Positions 60,954 through 64,000 of a stretch of 64,000 nucleotides of DNA are shown one piece after another; position 1 is the first letter of the stretch, and every line of letters begins with the position of its first letter. A program made the position numbers and the translations under genes. A model generated the notes under the pieces. It saw only the letters and a program-made list of their open reading frames with translations. It did not search any database and had not been told where the DNA came from. This DNA comes from Pararhodobacter sp. CCB-MM2 (GTDB lineage: Bacteria > Pseudomonadota > Alphaproteobacteria > Rhodobacterales > Rhodobacteraceae). The stretch spans positions 1 to 64,000 of the forward strand of contig NZ_LRRR01000006.1 in assembly GCF_001691415.1 (NCBI RefSeq), in the 5' to 3' direction.

Positions 60954-63900
60954 ATGACCGAGACCTCCTCCACCAAACCCGATTTCCCCATTATCGGCAT
61001 CGGCGCCTCGGCAGGCGGTCTTGAGGCCCTGCGCGAGATGTTGGAGGGATTCCGCGGCGATCTGCCCATGGCGTTGGTGGTCATCCAGCATCTCGATCCG
61101 AACCACGAATCGATGATGGCGCAGCTGATCGACCGCTACACCAGCATGCCCGTGACGCAGATCACCGGCGGCGAGGCGGTCGAACCCGGACACGTCTACG
61201 TGATCCCGCCCGGCCACGGTCTGGGCATCAAGAACGGCCAACTGGACCTGCGCGACTTCGAGGCCCCGCGCGGGATGCGCCGGCCGATCGACGATTTCTT
61301 CGAGATCCTCGGGGCCGAAATGGGCCGCCTCTCGGCCGGGATCGTCCTGTCGGGCACCGGTGCCGATGGCAGCCGCGGCATCCGCGCGATCAAGGAGCAC
61401 GGCGGGCTGGCCATCGCGCAAGAGCCCTCGGATGCCCGCTATGACGGCATGCCTTTGGCGGCCGAGGGGACGGGGCTGGTCGATTTCATCCGCCCGGCCC
61501 GCGATATCCTGCCGGTGCTGTCCGACTATTTCGCCCGCCAGTCGCTGCCCGATACCGACGACGCGGCCCCGGCCATGGGCGATCATATCGACGAGCTGTG
61601 CACAATCCTCGCCCAGAGCACCGGCCACGATTTCACCGGCTACAAGCGGCGCACGCTGGGACGGCGCATCCACCGCCGCATGCAGGTGCTGGGGATTGCC
61701 GAGGCAACGGATTACGTCACCCGTGTGCGCGACGACGCCGTCGAGGCTCGGGCGCTGTTCCGCGACCTGCTGATCAACGTCACCCGCTTTTTCCGCGACA
61801 CCGAGGCCTTCCAGACCCTGCGCGAGAAATGCATCGACCCGCTGGTGCGTGACGCCACCGATTCCGACGAGATTCGGGTCTGGGTCGCCGGCTGCTCCAG
61901 CGGCGAGGAAGCCTATTCCATCGCCATGCTGTTTCGCGACGCGATGTCCCGGCTGGACCGGCATCCGGTCGTGTCGATCTTCGCCAGCGACATCGACGAG
62001 CAGATGCTGGAGATCGCGCGCGAGGGCCTGTACCCGCTGGCCGCGATGGCCGACATCCCCGAGCCGTTCCGCACCCGCTATACCAATGCCACGGGCGACC
62101 ATTTCACGGTCGTGCCGCAGATCCGCGACATGGTCCGGTTCAGCCCGCACAGCCTGATCAAGGATCCGCCTTTCTCGCGCATCGACCTTGTGTCGTGCCG
62201 CAACCTGTTGATCTACCTCGATGACCGGCTGCAGCGCGCGGTGCTGCCGCTGTTCCACTACGCCCTGCGGCCGGAAGGCACGCTGTTCCTCGGCTCGTCC
62301 GAGACGATCGGGCGGTTCGACGACCTGTTCGACGATCTCAGCCACCGCCACCGGCTGTTCCGCCGCCGCTCGGTGCGGATGAGTTACCCGCTGGAGCTGC
62401 CGGCTGCCACGACGCGCCGCAAGACACCCTCGGCCGCGCGCCGGCCGCGTGAAATGGCTGCCACCGACTGGCTGGAATCCGAGGCGCTGGCCCATCTGAC
62501 GCAGCGCCATGTCCCGGCCTCGGTGCTGATCGATTCGTCGGGGGCGATCACCGCCAGCTGGGGTCCGGTCGGCCGCTATTTCGACTTCCCGACCGAGCGC
62601 GAACGCCGCCATCACGCACCGGCGCTGGCCAAGCCCGGCCTGCGTGACGTGCTGGGTCCGCTGATGCGCCAGACGGCCAGCGACAACCGCCCCCATGTGG
62701 CGCGCGAGGTCACCGTGCAGGCCGATTTCGGCGCACAGGACGTGCGCGTGACCTGCGAGCCGATGCGCGACGGCGCGATGCTGCTGGTCATCAAGGAGAT
62801 GGGCCATTTCCGCGCCGCCGGCGACGATGATCTGGTCGAGCTGCATCAAGGCGACGGCCAGATGCAGCTGATGGAGGGCGAGCTGCGCGCGATGCGGCAC
62901 CGCCTTCGCTCGACCGTCGAGGAACTGGAGACGGCGAACGAAGAGCTGAAAAGCTCGAACGAAGAAATGATGTCGATGAACGAGGAGCTTCAGTCGACAA
63001 ACGAGGAGCTGACCACCGTCAACGACGAGCTGAAAACCAAGGTCGATCAGCTGACGGTGGCCAATGCCGACCTGAAGAACTTCTTCGATTCCACGCAATT
63101 GGCGGTGATCGTCGTGGACCGCCACATGGTCATCCGCTCGTTCACCGATGCCGCGGCGCTGCTGTTCCCGTTCCAGCCGACGGACCGTGGCAGGGCGCTG
63201 AGCGACGTCTCCTCGCCGCTGCATGATTCCCGTTACCTCGATTTCGCGCGCCGCGTGGCCGAGAACGGCGAGGTCATCGAAGACCGCATGACCGACGAAA
63301 AGCGCGGGCGCGAATACGCCGTGCGCATCATGCCCTACCGGCGGTTGGACGGCTCGCAGGACGGGGCGACGCTGATCTTCACCGACATCACCGAGAGCCT
63401 GTCGATGGAGCGCGATCTGGCCGACGAGCGCGCGCGCCTGCGGCTCGCCATCGAGGTCGCCGGGATCGGCATTTGGGAATACAACCCGGCCACCGGCGCG
63501 ACCGATCTGGACCGCACCGAGCGCGCCTTTTTCGAAGTCGACGAGGTCGAGGCGCGGGATATCGAGCCGATCCTCAACCGCGTGCTGGCCGAGGATCGCC
63601 CCCGGGTCGAGAAATCGCTGCGCGCCGTCTCGGCCAACCTGCAGGATTTCGACGAAAGCTTCCGTGTCACCAATGCCGATGGCCGCACGCGCTGGCTGCG
63701 GGGCCTCGGCCGGTTCACCCGCCGCGACGGCGATCCCCGGATCATGGGCGTGACCTTCGACATCAGCGCCGAGCGCAAGCTGCTGGAAGAGCGCGAGCTG
63801 CACCTCGCCGAGATGAACCACCGCATCAAGAACCTCTTTGCGGTGGTCTCGGCCATGATCTCGTCGGTCGAGCGGGAATCGAGCGATGCCGCCGATTTCA

Positions 63901-64000
63901 GCCGCAACTTGCGTGGCCGGATCTCGGCGCTGGATCGGGCCCATGCGCTGATGCTGCGCGACGACATGCGCGCGCCGATCCCGCTGCGCCAATTGGTGGA
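60954..64000 (+). CDS. CheB-CheR-PAS hybrid sensor with HWE histidine kinase (3' end outside window)
   Basis: Over 1,015 residues are visible. Residues 10-190: CheB methylesterase with GIGASAGG (S19), VIQHLDPNH and GTGADGSRG. About 210-480: CheR methyltransferase (DFTGYKRRTLGRRIHRRM, NVTRFFRD, WVAGCSSGEEAYS, CRNLLIYL). About 625-700: coiled coil rich in EEL/NEEL repeats. Then two PAS domains, and from about residue 945 an HWE-type kinase with the phospho-acceptor HRIKNLFAVVSAMI. The ORF runs off the right edge. It lies 85 nt after the Crp/Fnr gene, consistent with a light- or redox-linked general stress cascade. Confidence 0.92.
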   Translation, partial: MTETSSTKPDFPIIGIGASAGGLEALREMLEGFRGDLPMALVVIQHLDPNHESMMAQLIDRYTSMPVTQITGGEAVEPGHVYVIPPGHGLGIKNGQLDLRDFEAPRGMRRPIDDFFEILGAEMGRLSAGIVLSGTGADGSRGIRAIKEHGGLAIAQEPSDARYDGMPLAAEGTGLVDFIRPARDILPVLSDYFARQSLPDTDDAAPAMGDHIDELCTILAQSTGHDFTGYKRRTLGRRIHRRMQVLGIAEATDYVTRVRDDAVEARALFRDLLINVTRFFRDTEAFQTLREKCIDPLVRDATDSDEIRVWVAGCSSGEEAYSIAMLFRDAMSRLDRHPVVSIFASDIDEQMLEIAREGLYPLAAMADIPEPFRTRYTNATGDHFTVVPQIRDMVRFSPHSLIKDPPFSRIDLVSCRNLLIYLDDRLQRAVLPLFHYALRPEGTLFLGSSETIGRFDDLFDDLSHRHRLFRRRSVRMSYPLELPAATTRRKTPSAARRPREMAATDWLESEALAHLTQRHVPASVLIDSSGAITASWGPVGRYFDFPTERERRHHAPALAKPGLRDVLGPLMRQTASDNRPHVAREVTVQADFGAQDVRVTCEPMRDGAMLLVIKEMGHFRAAGDDDLVELHQGDGQMQLMEGELRAMRHRLRSTVEELETANEELKSSNEEMMSMNEELQSTNEELTTVNDELKTKVDQLTVANADLKNFFDSTQLAVIVVDRHMVIRSFTDAAALLFPFQPTDRGRALSDVSSPLHDSRYLDFARRVAENGEVIEDRMTDEKRGREYAVRIMPYRRLDGSQDGATLIFTDITESLSMERDLADERARLRLAIEVAGIGIWEYNPATGATDLDRTERAFFEVDEVEARDIEPILNRVLAEDRPRVEKSLRAVSANLQDFDESFRVTNADGRTRWLRGLGRFTRRDGDPRIMGVTFDISAERKLLEERELHLAEMNHRIKNLFAVVSAMISSVERESSDAADFSRNLRGRISALDRAHALMLRDDMRAPIPLRQLV

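Noticed and set aside
60918-63992. A 1,024-codon open frame on the minus strand
   Set aside because: It is the antisense shadow of the CheB-CheR-PAS-kinase gene, which has clear domains on the plus strand; the minus translation is Arg/Gln/His-rich with no domain.
1-64000. CRISPR arrays, rRNA genes, intact insertion sequences
   Set aside because: No regularly spaced repeats, rRNA-like sequence or intact transposase gene was seen on either strand.

Overview
The window is about 65% GC, packed with ATGA/TGATG-coupled operons, and rich in TRAP, TTT (Tct) and ABC importers, MarR/LysR regulators, a Mur-type Fur protein, an HWE histidine kinase and a LOV protein. This points to an alphaproteobacterium of the Rhodobacterales (Paracoccaceae/Roseobacteraceae type). 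Species cannot be named from the sequence alone.

1-13,011: probably the right end of a tRNA-Phe-integrated genomic island. It carries the end of a cytochrome bd operon (cydB-cydX), a reactive-sulfur/peroxide module (type II sulfide:quinone reductase, small membrane protein, DoxX, persulfide dioxygenase, 1-Cys peroxiredoxin and a divergent OxyR-like regulator lacking the resolving cysteine), relics of a NarX-type kinase and of an SbtA permease, a FAS1 protein, a MerR regulator, three secreted proteins and a tyrosine integrase. A 20-nt copy of a tRNA-Phe 3' end lies at 12,992-13,011.

13.4-33.6 kb: catabolic region in two MarR modules. The first is tctABC / marR-sulfatase around a perfect 36-nt palindrome. 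The second is a Rieske ring-hydroxylating dioxygenase operon (alpha, dihydrodiol dehydrogenase, beta, two small proteins, reductase, ThDP enzyme, ferredoxin), a TAXI-TRAP importer, a flavin hydroxy-acid dehydrogenase, marR, a flavin monooxygenase and an aldehyde dehydrogenase. Three of its promoters share a 15-nt motif. Together the enzymes could take an aryl hydroxy-acid through decarboxylation and ring dihydroxylation; no ring-cleavage enzyme is in view.

33.6-44.7 kb: two ABC importers (AepXVW/Fbp-like and spermidine/2-AEP-like), a conserved unknown, a TPR protein and a PHP phosphoesterase. PhoB-like boxes with 11-nt periodicity precede four transcription units, suggesting organophosphate or phosphonate uptake under phosphate limitation.

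44.7-51.9 kb: third MarR module: cytochrome P450 with a DctPQM TRAP importer, a dihydroxyacetone-kinase-like protein, marR and a P450-type [2Fe-2S] ferredoxin. All three promoters carry tandem direct repeats of about 16 bp.

51.9-57.5 kb: a Mur-like Fur regulator and sitABCD manganese importer with two TGCGA-N5-TCGCA operators, an AraC regulator and a glycine-zipper lipoprotein. 57.7-64 kb: an unusual TetR regulator fused in frame to an HSL-type alpha/beta hydrolase, then a sensory operon of LOV photoreceptor, Crp/Fnr regulator and a CheB-CheR-PAS-HWE kinase cut by the window edge.
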